The notes under the pieces are model-generated. The model was given only the letters and a program-made list of their open reading frames with translations. It was not told the DNA's origin and ran no database searches. DNA of 64,000 nt from Tetrapyrgos nigripes (Eukaryota > Basidiomycota > Agaricomycetes > Agaricales > Campanellaceae). Location: contig JAACJM010000267.1 in NCBI GenBank assembly GCA_013368315.1, forward strand, positions 46,181-110,180, read 5' to 3'. Both the position numbers and the translations under genes were made by a program. Positions 34,237-45,911 of the stretch are shown here, piece by piece; the first letter of the stretch is position 1; the number at the start of each line of letters is the position of its first letter.

Positions 34237-37200
34237 TTACCCCCTCTTTAAGCTGTGCTTTCGCCTGGAGCACACACATACTTTTCCAAATATCCGCAAA
34301 ACTAATTCCCATTGACCGTACTGTAAATCCTGATTGTATGAGGTTTGGTGGACAATATGCATCTGGATGTTGTTGATGGAAGGTTTCAATCATATCCTTC
34401 AATATTGTCAATCCTGATGCTGGTTCCCATGAATTTTCTGAGTCTGCATAGTCTAACCGTTTGACCAAATATTGCACTCCCCGTCAATTCATAGTTGGTT
34501 TTGAATCCAAAATTGCTTCAACATCGTATTCGTTATCTTCTGGAAGCAATTCGGCTGGTTCACCTGGGTAATTCACTCCATGGACTTCAGTTTCTTTGTA
34601 TGGTGTTAGAAGCGAAGTATGGAAGATCGGATGAATTCGCCAGGTGTTTGGTAATTTGAGACAGTAGTTAACTTGACTGATTACATCAGTGATCTCAAAT
34701 GGTCCATGACGATGATTTTCCAACTTAGCTTTTGGCCTCATTGTCTTTAAGTTCTTTCCATCTAATAGTACCTTGTCTCCGACTTTGAATTTCACCCCTT
34801 TTACATGATCCATATTTTGTCTCTTCATCAGCTCTGCGGTGGTCGTCAGACTCACTTTCAACTCTTCTCATAGTACTTCCAAGTTCTGAAGGTGTTCTTC
34901 AACCTTTGGGATGTGTGAGGAAGGATTGATGGATGAGAAAAGTCGAGGGAGATATCCATGAAGTAATTCGAAAGGTGATTTTCCGGTAGTGGAGAGTTCA
35001 GGTGTCATGGCAAAACTCTGCGTATGGCAAGTATTTGACCCAGTCGTCTTGTCGATAGTTGCAAAAGGTTCGTAGGTATTGTTTCAGTTCTTGATTGAAC
35101 CTTTTGGTCTCGCCATCTGTTTGCGGGTGATAAGCTGTACTGAGTGCTGAGGTAATACCTAACTTAGCGTATATTCCTTTCAGAACTTGAGATGCAAACT
35201 GAGGTCCTCAATCTATATCATTTTATCCAGAGACCATAACGCTGCCAGGTGTTATTGAACAATATGTCAATTATCCCGTCACTATCAATGTCTTTCTTGC
35301 ATGGCAAGATTACTACAGTTTTCATTGATCAGTCCACTGTAACATAGATCACTGGAAGGTCTGTGATGAAGTCTGTTGTAATCATGCCAAAAGGTCTTTC
35401 TGGTGTTTTGTTTGGGATTAATGATGGATGGTTTTGTGCCTTGGTCAATTGGCAAGTAGCACATCCTTCAACATAATCACAGACAAATACTGACATACTG
35501 GGCCATCAGAATTCTCTACTTGTCAGTTTATAGGTCTTAAACCAGCCTGGGTGTCCTGCATCTTGACTATGTCTCTTTGTAGCTGTTGGTCATTTGGGAT
35601 GTAAATTTTTCCTCAGAACAATATAATACCATCTTTGTAGTTCCACTCCTGTAAATGTTTGACCAGCGAGTGTGGACCATTGTTCAAGACATTCCTTGAT
35701 ACGTCTTCTCAGTTCAACATCTCCAATTGCAACTACTGTTCCTGGTCTTGTTGCTCAAATTCTGAAGAATTTGGGGTCAAGTAACACTCTGTCCTTGTTG
35801 TCATCCTCAACCCCCTCTTTATGATCTGGTCTTCAAGAAAGGGCATCACTTCAATTGAGACTTCCAGGTTTATGTATTAACATGAAGTTGAATCTAGTTA
35901 GAAACAAGGCCATCCTTGCTTGTCATCAGCTGAGTTTCTGAGCAGTAGTGAAGTACTTCAGGTTTTCGTGATCAGTTAGGATTTTGATAGTGTATGGTCC
36001 ACCCTCAAGGTAGTGTCTCCAGGCTTCTAATCCATGTATGATTGCATGTCATAGTTCCGTTCGGTTTCTGACAAAGACTTTGATAGATAAGTGACTGGGT
36101 GCCATTTATCATCATCTCCCTTCTGTTGTAAGATACCTCCTGTAGCATAATCAGAAGCATTGACCTCTACTCGATATGGTTTAGAATGCTTAGGCATTAA
36201 AAGAATTGGTGAAGAGGTGAATGCATCTTTAAGTGCTTGAAAAGCTTTTTCTGTCTCCGCTGACCATTTCCATGGTTTGTCCTTGACATTTCATGGCGTT
36301 GGCCATTTAGTGACACCTTTAACTTTGACTGGGTCCATAGCCAATGTATTGTGGGAGACAATAAGACCCAGGAATTCTACCAAACTAGTTTCAAAGGTCC
36401 ATTTCTCTGGCTTGGCATAAAGGTTGTTCTCTTGGAGTCGCGTGAGCACTTGTTTGACCATACATTGATGCTCTGCTAGGGTTTCTGTGAAGATCAAGAT
36501 GTCGTCCATGTAAATTACCACCTTCCCAGAATCAATAAGATCTTTAAAAAGGGTATTCATCATTGCCTGGAATGTTGCAGGAGAGTTCATAAGACTGAAA
36601 AACATCACTGTTGCCTCAAAAAGTTCTCTATTCATTTTGAATGCTGCTTTCCATTCATCTCTTTCTTTTATTCATATGTACATTGTTATATCCCCATCGA
36701 AGGTCGATTTTTGAAAAGACCCATACTCCTTTGAGTTTATCTACCAGTTCCGATATGAGTGGTAAAGGGTATTTGTTCTTGATGGTTCCCTTATTTAGTG
36801 CTCGATAGTCCTGTACAGGACATAGTTTTCTGTCTTTCTTTTTGACAAAGAAGAAAGGACTTGCCATAGGAGACTTTGACAGTCTAGTGTATTCCTTTTC
36901 CAAATTTTCCTTAATAAAATTGTTGAGCTCTTCCTGTTCATTTGGAGATAAGGGATAGGTTTTGCAAGGGCAGGATATGAAGTCTGGTTTCAATTCAATA
37001 GCGTGATCCCATTCTCCATGTTTTGTATGTCAAAAACTGATAAGAACTGATGATATTGGGATGGAATCCTCCTTCCATTTTCTGGGCTGCTTCTGCAAGT
37101 TCTTGAGCCTTGGTAAATCCCACTCGTATAGGTAATTCCGAGTCTGATGTTGAGTCCTGTCCTTCTTTTCCAAATAGCTTCTCTAACACTTCCTTTTACC

Positions 37201-38186
37201 ACTGACTCGGGATCTCGTCCTGACCAAAGTCTTCTTCAGTAAAGATAGCAGTAGAATTTGAAAAGTGATGGGATGATCATATAGGAATTCGGCGACATCA
37301 GCCCACAACCTTTGATTGTATAATTGGTTTAAATTGTCCATTTGGTTCCAACCATGTTACTTGATAATCTTTGTGGTTGGTTCATGGATTGACAATATTC
37401 AGTTTAGAAGTTGTGGGTTTAGTTCATAAATTGAGAATGGGGGGTTGTTTTAAGGTCCATGTTTCAGGACATCTAACCATATTCATCCTGGAGAATGACC
37501 AGTCTATTTCTGGATTATGCTTCCAGTATTATTTCATGATCTCCAATGTGTGTAACATAGATTTCAGCCATCTCTTTGTGATACAATTTATTGTCCTGGG
37601 AATAGATCCGGAGTTTTTGAGTGGTGTAATGGCGTACCCATCCCATGGTATTTTTGGAGCCGTCAACGTTTTGTACCAGAAATGGATTTTTGATGGGAAG
37701 AAGGGTTAATTGATTTGATAATTATGCCTTCTGCACCACTGTCTATTAGGGCATCTGCGTCGATTTTTCTGCCAGTAATTTTGCCAATAAGTTCAGTTTT
37801 GAGTGTTATCGAAGGTACCTGTCAGTTACAAGTGATTGCCGACACTCTTAATTCTGAAGGGAGGGTACACTCACTAGAGGGATATAACACACTATATCGA
37901 TTGTTCAAAAATTGTCTGGTATACTGTACAACTCCTTCTGATGACGTAGCAGAGGAGTGTTTCAAAAATCCAATTTTGACATAATGTCCTTCAAATATAC
38001 AGCTGCTTGTTCCTTCTCTTCTCCTTCCAATCCTTTGACCTTATTTACCATATCCAAAATGTCCTTGATTACGTTACGAGATGAAGATGACAATGATGTT
38101 TGAGCTACTGTTACTGGTGGTGAACTAGATGATGACAATGGAACTGAAGTTTCAGCTATCCTAACAGCACAAGGAGGCAGGGAATG
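34237..38186 (-). pseudogene. pol: Chromovirus pol with integrase chromodomain, decayed
   Basis: Protease: ADALIDSGAEGIIIKS near 37720. [95 protein letters not shown] and the catalytic VVIYMDDILIF (about 36510). Integrase: GKIYIPNDQQLQRDIVK with GHPGWFKTY (zinc domain), later KGVKFKVGDKVLLDGKNLKT, and a chromodomain NEYDVEAILDSKP with YLVKRLDYADSENSWEPASG. Chromodomains in this clade steer integration to histone-marked chromatin. A TGA splits the chromodomain (TMN*RGVQ, about 34484) and another interrupts LF*GKIYI (about 35623), both at Arg positions. RNase H and the integrase core are only recognisable in pieces. Confidence 0.85.
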
Positions 38187-38602
38187 TGTCAGGAATGTTG
38201 CCAGTTAGCAATAACCACCCAAGTCACACAATGAACCAAATAGATTGATGAGTTACAGAAGAGACGATATGGAGAGAGAGAGAGAAAGATAGAGAGAGGG
38301 ATAGTAGAAACAAGTAGAGGATGAGTAGCTGACTATACTCAACACTGCACTGTACTGAGAGCGGAGTGGGGACGAAGTGAACAGACTAAGGAACTAACTA
38401 CAGGTCCTTTGGTATATATATCTAAGAAGTGAATTGGGAATAAGTGAATAAGTGGGAATGTCCATGGAGATAGGAATCAGAGGAGATAAAAGATGAATAT
38501 GTCAGATCAGGTGATGGTAACCGTAGACAGAGAATATGATGATGAGAGAAGTGAATAGTAGTCTGTGGAGATAAGAAATGTATAGATCGGCGATTCGTGA
38601 CA
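38187..38602 (-). mobile_element. Solo LTR with 5 bp target duplication
   Basis: 416 bp, plus strand TGTCAGGAATG to GATTCGTGACA, flanked on both sides by GAATG (38182-38186 and 38603-38607). The insertion cuts the gag sequence just after the zinc knuckle Cys (GHISNECPT). It shares blocks with the chromovirus 3' LTR, so it is a related family, and includes a GA microsatellite (38271-38300) and a TATATATAT box. Confidence 0.88.
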
Positions 38603-39830
38603 GAATGTTGGACATTCATTGCTGATGTGTCCAGGTTATCTACATGCTTTCAAAGTCAATCCCTTTCTTCAGGTGTTAGTTTAGATAATGGAGTGAAGGA
38701 CGAGTTAGCACCTGGTCCCATGTTCATAAGCATATTCACGCTTGCTACCATCCTTCCTTGAGAAGGGCCTGTACTTGTCTTTGGTGTAGAGAACGGCCTT
38801 GATCGTCCTTCCCTCGTTCTCTCATTCATCCATTCCAAATGGAGATCCATCGTCCTCTCCCTATACTCGTCGAAATCATTCCACTTCAGCCAGGTCATTC
38901 CCACTGTCTTCCAAAGCTTTTCTGGGAGACCTTCCTTGTAATACTCCAACAGGGCCATTTCCCCAAAGTCTGATTCTTCCCCATATGTGTCAAAAATACT
39001 ATTATAACTACTGATGTCCATTCCCTTCATCCTAGCATTCTTGATCTTCGTTCTTGCAACCTCATCAGAAGCAAGTGCTTTGAAGTCCTTTTAACCCTAT
39101 CTTGGATCTCTTTCAATGTTGTCCACCGCCTTTCATCTGTTTTAACCTTTGTATCCTCTTTATCTTCTTCCCACTCTGTAATTTGTTGGGTTGCCCAATC
39201 TCCTCCCTTTTCTCCTGTGAAGAACGAGAGGAACAAGAACACCTTGGAGTCCTCTGTAGCATATCTAGTCTTGTTCTGATGTAGATAATTGTTGAACGAG
39301 GCTAGCCATTGCTTTGCCTCATCACATTCTCCATTGAAGGCTTCTGGTTTCCTTCCTCATTCAGAAGTGCTGTTAGGTGCTATGTCTGACATGGCTGGTT
39401 TGTCTGGATCTGACAGTTCGGGGATGGAGTAGGGGCTGGGTGACAAGGGGCTATGGATGGTCCTTTGGTGGATGGAATGATGGGAGAAGAAGGGTTGTTT
39501 GGTTCTGATGGATCAGGGGAAGGTTCATGGGGAGGGGTTGATGGGTTGTTAGAAGGTGGATCTGGTAACAGGTCTGATGCTGAGGATGGGTCAGGTGGTA
39601 CAAGAGAAGAGTGTTTGTAGGGGTAGATGATCCCTGTTCTGGTTCGAATAGCGAGTTCTTGGTTGTGTGTTACTACTCGATAGGGAGGATTTCAGTTTCA
39701 GGAAAGATTTGGGTGTTATACCTGTTAATACAGGGCTGGTTTTCACAGAATTGGTAGGGTTTTGGGCTTTCTGAGTTATAATTACAGTCAAGGACTCTTG
39801 GCTTAAAGAAGACGTGTGGAAGATCTGCAC
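38603..39830 (-). pseudogene. gag: Chromovirus gag, decayed
   Basis: ORF MKGMDISSYNSIFDTYGEES with FGEMALLEYYKEGLPEKLWK, WNDFDEYRERTMDLHLEWMN and LSKLTPEERD, the usual Gag helical core. A zinc knuckle (AC-R-x-PGHISNEC, with a TAA in the second position of the loop) follows. Upstream are fragments reaching 39830 that are Pro/Ser-rich (SSPDPSEPNNPSSPI). Frame breaks and stops show it is not functional. Confidence 0.7.
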
Positions 39831-39851
39831 AGGGAAGACTTGGGTCTGCAG

Positions 39852-40804
39852 ATGTGGATCGTCAACTCATCATATACTTTGGACAAAAATCCCAGTACCA
39901 TCCAAATTATTGCCTCACCTAGCTTCTATTGCTTGATCCAGGTGGCCAACCACTACATCGGTTATATCAATGATGATGTTGATCTTCTTCTCCAATGGAA
40001 GGACCTGAAGGGTACCGACTACCACAGCATTGACAACATTGTCCAGGTCATCGAACTCACTGAAGGTTGGACGAACTTGTGGTCTTATCTGTCTGGCGAA
40101 ACCGAATACTTCAATCCTGACTTGGTGGCTGAGGACTATTTCAGATTAATGGATGTGGATGCCAATGAGGACAATGCCCCCCCTGCTCCTGTTACTCCCC
40201 CTCCTCATCATTCACTACCCACCTTTTTCGTCTAGATCAGCAACTTGCCCTCCTTCAGCCACCCCCAGACTTTCTTCCACACAAACCAACTCCCCATTTC
40301 ACTTCTACTTGTATGCCATCTCCATCTCAGCTCTTCGATGACAATCTCAACATTGTCTCAATAGGATCACCAACCTGTCGTCCCTCTCCAGTACCTCAAG
40401 ATTGCGACAAAGAGGTAGAATCCGAAGATGATCTGCCTCTCACCAAATGTCTTCACAAACGCTGTCACTCCCAACCATCCCAGCCTTCTCGAAAGGCTCC
40501 CAAAACTGCTCCCGATGTTTCTCCACAAGCGTTGTCATCATCATTGTCATCATCTCGTAAACGTGCATCCAGTGCTCAATGCTGTCGTCTTCAAAAAGAG
40601 AAGGGGAAAGGAAAGGGAAAAGTGAGAGTGATTCGTGAGGCCAACAAGGAGACTGCAGAGGTGACTGTTCCGATGATGAAACTGCACAAATCCAGACAGT
40701 TCAGGGTGAAAAACCCTCAACAAGATTCTGGTCCAGTGCTACCTGAGAGATTTGTCCAGCCATCTAATCGAGATTTGTTGTTTGAACAGCCTCAAGTTCT
40801 CTGA
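39852..40804 (+). CDS. Unknown gene inside the 16.4 kb element (two-exon or broken)
   Basis: The first block, from MWIVNSSYTLDKNPSTIQII, encodes ASPSFYCLIQVANHYIGYIN, VDLLLQWKDLKGTDYHSIDN and an acidic tail before a Pro-rich stretch and stop at about 40233. A second block from 40313 reads MPSPSQLFDDNLNIVSIGSP, then Ser/Lys-rich disordered sequence with KEKGKGKGKVRVIREANKE. An intron or a frame break could join them. I do not recognise the family. Layout (small folded head, Lys-rich tail) resembles repeated ORFs near transposons elsewhere in this window. Confidence 0.4.
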
Positions 40805-41000
40805 TCTAGCAACTCCCACACCCCTGTTCCTGTCTTCAACTTCCAGGATGACAACAATGTCACTGAAAATCCCTTTGCCAACAACCAAAACATTGAGTCC
40901 CCCTTGACAGCTGACAGGGCACTAAGGTGAGATCCCCTTTCACCAAGTATTTCTTTTTCTGATATTTTATTTATCATTCATCTCCCTAGCATCTTGAACC

Positions 41001-41381
41001 ATGGAAGACATATCCAGAATTCTGGGTATGTCGTTTGTCCACTCCATGATTATCAGTCGACCACCCCAATCCTTCACCTCAGCCCTTCCAATGTGGCTAA
41101 AAACATTGGAAATTTCTGTGTTAACACCACACCTGGGATTATTTATGATATCCCAAGGTTTCCTTGTGAATGGTGTGAGGCATAGGCTACCCTGCGTCTT
41201 TGAAAAGATCGTGAGCCAGTCTTGGTGTCTAGTGTGTCGGTGGAAGGCAGGAACAAATTGTTCCTTGAAGGACTTGAGGGACCCATCATTCCGTCCCTAT
41301 GAGTTCATGGGCAATACATTCGCGCCATTCCATCATGGGCACACATGGTGTAAGCTCCAAATTTCCTCCAAAGGATTTTGA
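41001..41381 (+). CDS. Hypothetical protein with Cys pair, 126 aa
   Basis: MEDISRILGMSFVHSMIISR leads through FTSALPMWLKTLEISVLTPH to SQSWCLVCRWKAGTNCSLKD. The CxxC followed by a Cys seven residues on is a possible small zinc-binding motif. It may be the last part of the gene starting at 39852. Function unknown. Confidence 0.35.
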   Translation: MEDISRILGMSFVHSMIISRPPQSFTSALPMWLKTLEISVLTPHLGLFMISQGFLVNGVRHRLPCVFEKIVSQSWCLVCRWKAGTNCSLKDLRDPSFRPYEFMGNTFAPFHHGHTWCKLQISSKGF

Positions 41382-41547
41382 TACTGATTAAACTTTCCAG
41401 TGGCTCCAAAAGACTTCACTAAGCGTAAGTTTACCAGCAACTGGGACTTCCTCGTCTAGGCATCATCGATGCCCTGAGTTTGATGTCTTCGTTATCGTCG
41501 ACTTGTTGATTGTGGCATATCTTGGTCGCACAAATGGACTTGTAGCA

Positions 41548-42670
41548 TCATTTTCTTCGACACTCATCTCTCGTCATCTCCCTACAGACTTTAATCGATT
41601 TTATGTATTTTTTTTTTCCGTTGTATCCATTGCAGATTTTGGAGTTTTTGGTGTAGAGTGAATGAGTGCATCTCGAATCTTCATGTGAAACTAAGTTGAA
41701 TGTCAAAATTTGCAAAAGCTGAAAAGAGTCAATGACAAATAAGATGAAACAGTTCGAGATGAGAGGAAAATGATATCCGAGATCTTGAATCCAAGTTGGT
41801 ACACCTGTCTTGGCCCTCTGTTCGACCAGGAATGAGACAGAGAACCTGCTGTAGGTTATCCACATCGAGATCTGTAAACAAAACAAATAGGAAATGTGAT
41901 TGACTCAGCCCAAAGTGTGTAAGGTGGTCAAAATCCCTTTGAAGGGTTTCCAAATCCAGCTTTCCCGATCACCTCTTCCAAATATGATACATAGCCTTGA
42001 TATTGCAGCCTTGTATTCCTAGTCAACCCACCAGAGAAAAGGGGTACATGACTTCCATGTGTCAAACGTTGAGTCATCTGTCCAATATGAAATATCCAAG
42101 CCATAGCTGTCCGAAAAGGATTTGAAAATCCCTCTAAAAGTTTCTGGTCGTCAAGAACCTCTTCTGTTGTCTCCCTTGTAAACATGCATTATATACTCCA
42201 GAAGCACGTTGATCCGTCGAACTTCACCTTTATGATTGTACTTAGTAGTACTTATACGCTTCTTTGATGGTTATCCGGTAGTTGAATCAACTCTTATTCT
42301 CTCTTTATTCAGTTCTTCCATTCTTTCCTCACCGAGCATATTTCCCAGTTCAGTGCCCAAGGAGATCGCTGTTGTCCTTTTCTAGTTGACCAAACTCTCT
42401 AAAATCTCCGAAATACTGGAAATCCTCATGACGATCACCCAGCAACTGTTTGCAGCCCAATTGCAGCCTGTTTACACTGTCAATAGCGATTGTCACTAGA
42501 GGCACTTCCCCACTTATAAAGCCAGAGCTTTCATTTCGGCACGAGTCTATGAAATTCACAGAAGGATTAGAAGATGGAAACTCTGGTTGGGGTCTAGGAT
42601 CCAGGACCCATTGAAGTAGTCCAGACGCAAAAGTTGGCAGAGTGGAAGAAGGATGATCAGGGGTTTGCAT
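41548..42670 (-). CDS. Hypothetical gene fragments, minus strand
   Basis: Open blocks at 42670-42350 (MQTPDHPSSTLPTFASGLLQ, IAIDSVNRLQLGCKQLLGDR), 42185-41928 (MFTRETTEEVLDDQKLLEGF, RTAMAWIFHIGQMTQRLTHG) and 41953-41729 could be exons of one gene. No family recognised and splice sites not assigned. Could equally be chance ORFs. Confidence 0.25.
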
Positions 42671-43264
42671 CCATTACTACCTTTATAACCAATGGGTACC
42701 CTCCAATGTACTAAGTAGTGTTGAGCTTGGCTCTGAGTGAATATAGTATTTCCAGTGCCACTTCAACAAATAATCTACCGTCTTCATATGACTATGCATG
42801 ATCTACATACAGTCATCAGTGACAAGAGTACAATGAGTAGGCGTTTGTTGCTCATTGTCATGCGATAACTGTACGATGATTAGGCATTTGTTGCTCATTG
42901 TCGTGCAATAACCGTACATTGGTGGGCACTCAACGCCCAATATTCAGGTGCCAATTGGGTGTTTTGTTTTCGGAATGAAAAAGAAAAAGTTTATTACATG
43001 AAACAGGATTTAAATCTTTTTGTCTTTGTTACCCCAAAAAGTCATTGTTTATTGGAAAAATAAAGTATTCTTTCAGATATAGAAAAGATAAAGTGTTTCT
43101 TTGCTTTTTTTGTGTAAATACTCTATTCATTTTCAACCAATAATGGTATTCTTTTATGGAGGAAAAACTTAACCTTTTGCACAGAAAATAAACTTCTCTT
43201 TTCAAATCAGACACACAATCTTCATCTTCAAGGTTTTTACAGTAGAAAGAAAAGGGTTTGGGCA
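42671..43264. other. Unassigned AT-rich DNA
   Basis: Contains a direct repeat (CGTTTGTTGCTCATTGTCRTG near 42840 and 42890) and an A-rich stretch; no gene. Confidence 0.4.
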
Positions 43265-43409
43265 GTGTCATGGAGGTGTTGTGCACCTGGAATGCACCTA
43301 GATTGCATTCACACACAAGGAATCCACACTTCTGGAATGCAACTAGAATGCATTCATGAACCAGGAATCCACACTTCATGGAGGTGTCATGCACCTGGAA
43401 TGCACCTAG
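43265..43409. repeat. 63 bp satellite array, right (part 1)
   Basis: Two to three satellite units in the orientation opposite to the left array, ending GCACCTAG at the insertion point of the foldback element. Confidence 0.85.
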
Positions 43410-44940
43410 CACTGGAGGCAAATCCCTGTAAATCATCTGCCATACAGAGGTATTACAGTGACCATACAACAAGTCATTCAATAAGTAATCCACCTTGTAT
43501 TACAGAGGTATTACAGAGAGAAGAATTTTCCAGAGCAATGCTGTAAGACTGCTGTAAGACAAGTTGTATTACAGGGAGATTTCAGAGGCCAAATCACTGT
43601 ATATCCAGTGCCCTACATAGGGATTACAGCAAACTTACACCAAGCCATTCAACAAGTATTCTGCCTTGGATTACAGAAGTATTACAGAGAGAAGAAATTT
43701 TGGGAACAATGCTGTAAGACTGCTGTAAGACAAGTTGGATTACAGGAACATTTCAGAGTGACATGGTGTCACAGTAATACATTAGGTAATACAGCCAAGA
43801 AATACAGAAGTATTTCAGTGTGACAAAAGTGTGCAGGTAGCACAGGTTGCGTCCAGAGTGCGTGCAGGTTGTGCCCAGAGTGCACGCAGGTTGCGTCCAG
43901 AGTGCATGCAGGTTGTGTCCAGAGTGCGCGCAGGTTGCTTCCAGGGTGCGTGCACGTTGCGTCCAGAGTGCGCGCAGGTTGCTTCCAGGGTGCGTGCACG
44001 TTGCGTCCAGGGTGCGCACAATTCCCAGAGTGCATGCAGGTTGCGTCTAGAGTGCGCGCAGGTTGCTTCCAGGGTGCATGCACGTTGCGTCCAGGGTGCG
44101 CACAATCTGGACGCAACTTGCACGCACTCTGGACGCAACCTGCGCGCACTCTGGACGCAACCTGCATGCACTCTGGGCGCAACCTGCGCGCACTCTGGAC
44201 GCAACCTGCGCGCACTCTGGACGCAACCTGCATGCACCCTGGACGCAACCTGCGCACACTCTGGACGCAACCTGCGTGCACCCTGGACACAACCTGCATG
44301 CACTCTGGACGCAACCTGCGCGCACCCTGGACGCAACCTGCACGCACCCTGGACGCAACCTGCGCGCACCCTGGATGCAACCTGCACGCACCCTGGACGC
44401 AACCTGCACGCACCCTGGATGCAACCTGTGCGCACCCTGGACGCAACCTGCGCGCACCCTGGACGCAACCTGCCCGCACTCTGGACGCAACCTGCCCGCA
44501 CTCTGGACGCCACCTGCGCACTTTTGTCACACTGAAATACTTCTGTATTTCTTGGCTGTATTACCTAATGTATTACTGTGACACCATGTCACTCTGAAAT
44601 TTTCCTGTAATCCAACTTGTCTTACAGCAGTCTTACAGCATTGCTCCCAAAATTTCTTCTCTCTGTAATACTTCTGTAATCCAAGGCAGAATACTTGTTG
44701 AATGGCTTGGTGTAAGTTTGCTGTAATCCCTATGTAGGGCACTGGATATACAGGGATTTGGCCTCTGAAATCTCCCTGTAATACAACTTGTCTTAAAGCA
44801 GTCTTACAGCATTGATCTGGAAAATTCTTCTCTCTGTAATACCTCTGTAATACAAGGTGGATTACTTATTGAATGACTTGTTGTAAGGTCACTGTAATAC
44901 CTCTGTATGGCAGATGATTTACAGGGATTTGCCTCCAGTG
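43410..44940. mobile_element. CACTG-ended foldback transposon, non-autonomous
   Basis: The 1531 bp have near-perfect inverted arms of about 418 bp (43410-43828 and 44523-44940), starting CACTGGAGGCAAATCCCTG. A 3 bp duplication TAG flanks them (43407-43409 and 44941-44943), and joining across it restores the satellite unit (CACCTAGAATGCATT). CACT-type ends with 3 bp duplications fit the CACTA (En/Spm) superfamily. Each arm contains two related tandem blocks (CTGTAAGACTGCTGTAAGAC). No transposase is encoded. Confidence 0.82.
43829..44522. repeat. 22 bp minisatellite with central inversion
   Basis: About 12 units of TGCGTCCAGAGTGCGTGCAGGT run to about 44105. From there about 19 units run in the opposite orientation (GGACGCAACCTGCGCGCACT). 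The whole core is therefore itself an inverted repeat. Overlapping ORFs in all frames (RVRAGCVQSA-type repeats) are artefacts of the 22 bp unit. Confidence 0.95.
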
Positions 44941-45911
44941 TAGAATGCATTTACGCACAAGGAATCCACACTTTGTGGAGGTGTTGTCTACCTGGAATGG
45001 ATCTAGAATGCATTCACAATCCAGGAATCCACACTTCACACAGGTGTTGTGCAGCTGGAATGCACCTAGAATACATTCACACACAAGGAATCCACACTTT
45101 GTGGAGGTGTTGTGCACCTGGAATGCACCTAGAATTCACTCACAAACAAGGAATCCACACTTCGTGGAGGTGTCATGCACCTGGAATGCACCTAGAATGC
45201 ATTTAAAAACCAGGAATCCACACTTCGTGGATATGTTGTGCACCTGGAATGCACCTAGAATGCATTCACAAATCAGGAATCCACACTTCCCAGAGGTGTC
45301 GTGCACCTGGAATGCACCTAGAATGCATTCATGCACAAGGAATCCACACTTCGTGGAGGTGTCATCCACTTGGAATGCACCTAGGATGCATTCACACATA
45401 AGGAATCCACAATCCACACTTCCCAGAGGTGTCGTACACCGGAATGTACCTAGAATGCATTCACACACAAGGAATCCACACTTCATGGAGGTGTCGTGCA
45501 CCTGGAATGCACCTAGAATGCATTCACAAACCTGGAATCCGCACTTCGTGGAGGTGTCATGCACCTGGAATGCACCTAGAATGCATTCAAGAACCTGGAA
45601 TCCACACTTCATGGAAGTGTCATGCACTTGGACTGCACCTAGAATGCACTCACACAGAAGGAATCCACACTTCATGGACATGTTGTGGGCCTATTCACAA
45701 ACCAGGAATCCACACTTCCCAGAGGTGTTGTGCACCTGGAATGCATTCACACACAAGGAATCCACCCTTTGTGGAGGTGTCATGCACCTGGAATGCACCT
45801 AGAATGCATTCAGACACAAGGAATCCACACTTTGTGGAGGTGTTGTGCACCTGGAATGCACCTAAAATGCATTCAGACACAAGGAATCCACACTTTGTGG
45901 AGCTGTTGTGC
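44941..45911. repeat. 63 bp satellite array, right (part 2)
   Basis: About 15 units (GAATGCACCTAGAATGCATT, CACAAGGAATCCACACTTTG, TGGAGGTGTTGTGCACCTG), opposite in orientation to 30986-31590. Some units have internal deletions (near 45414 and 45695). Confidence 0.92.

Larger units (their letters stand above)
33360..39830 (-). mobile_element. Decayed Ty3/gypsy chromovirus
   Basis: On the minus strand: gag with a Retrotrans_gag-type helix (39030-38656) and zinc knuckle, protease (about 37790-37700), RT, RNase H, integrase and a chromodomain, then a polypurine tract and a 3' LTR. The 5' LTR is missing; the gag leader merges with unrelated DNA near 39830. Many stops and frameshifts are present. 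A 416 bp solo LTR of a related family sits in gag (38187-38602). Confidence 0.85.

Noticed and set aside
43769..44597. Six overlapping long ORFs (up to 250 codons) on both strands
   Set aside because: All are produced by the 22 bp minisatellite, whose units lack stops in every frame; the repetitive Cys/Arg-rich peptides are not real proteins.
30986..45911. Satellite blocks that at first resemble CRISPR repeats
   Set aside because: Units are contiguous 63 bp tandem copies with no unique spacers, and the context is a eukaryotic transposon.
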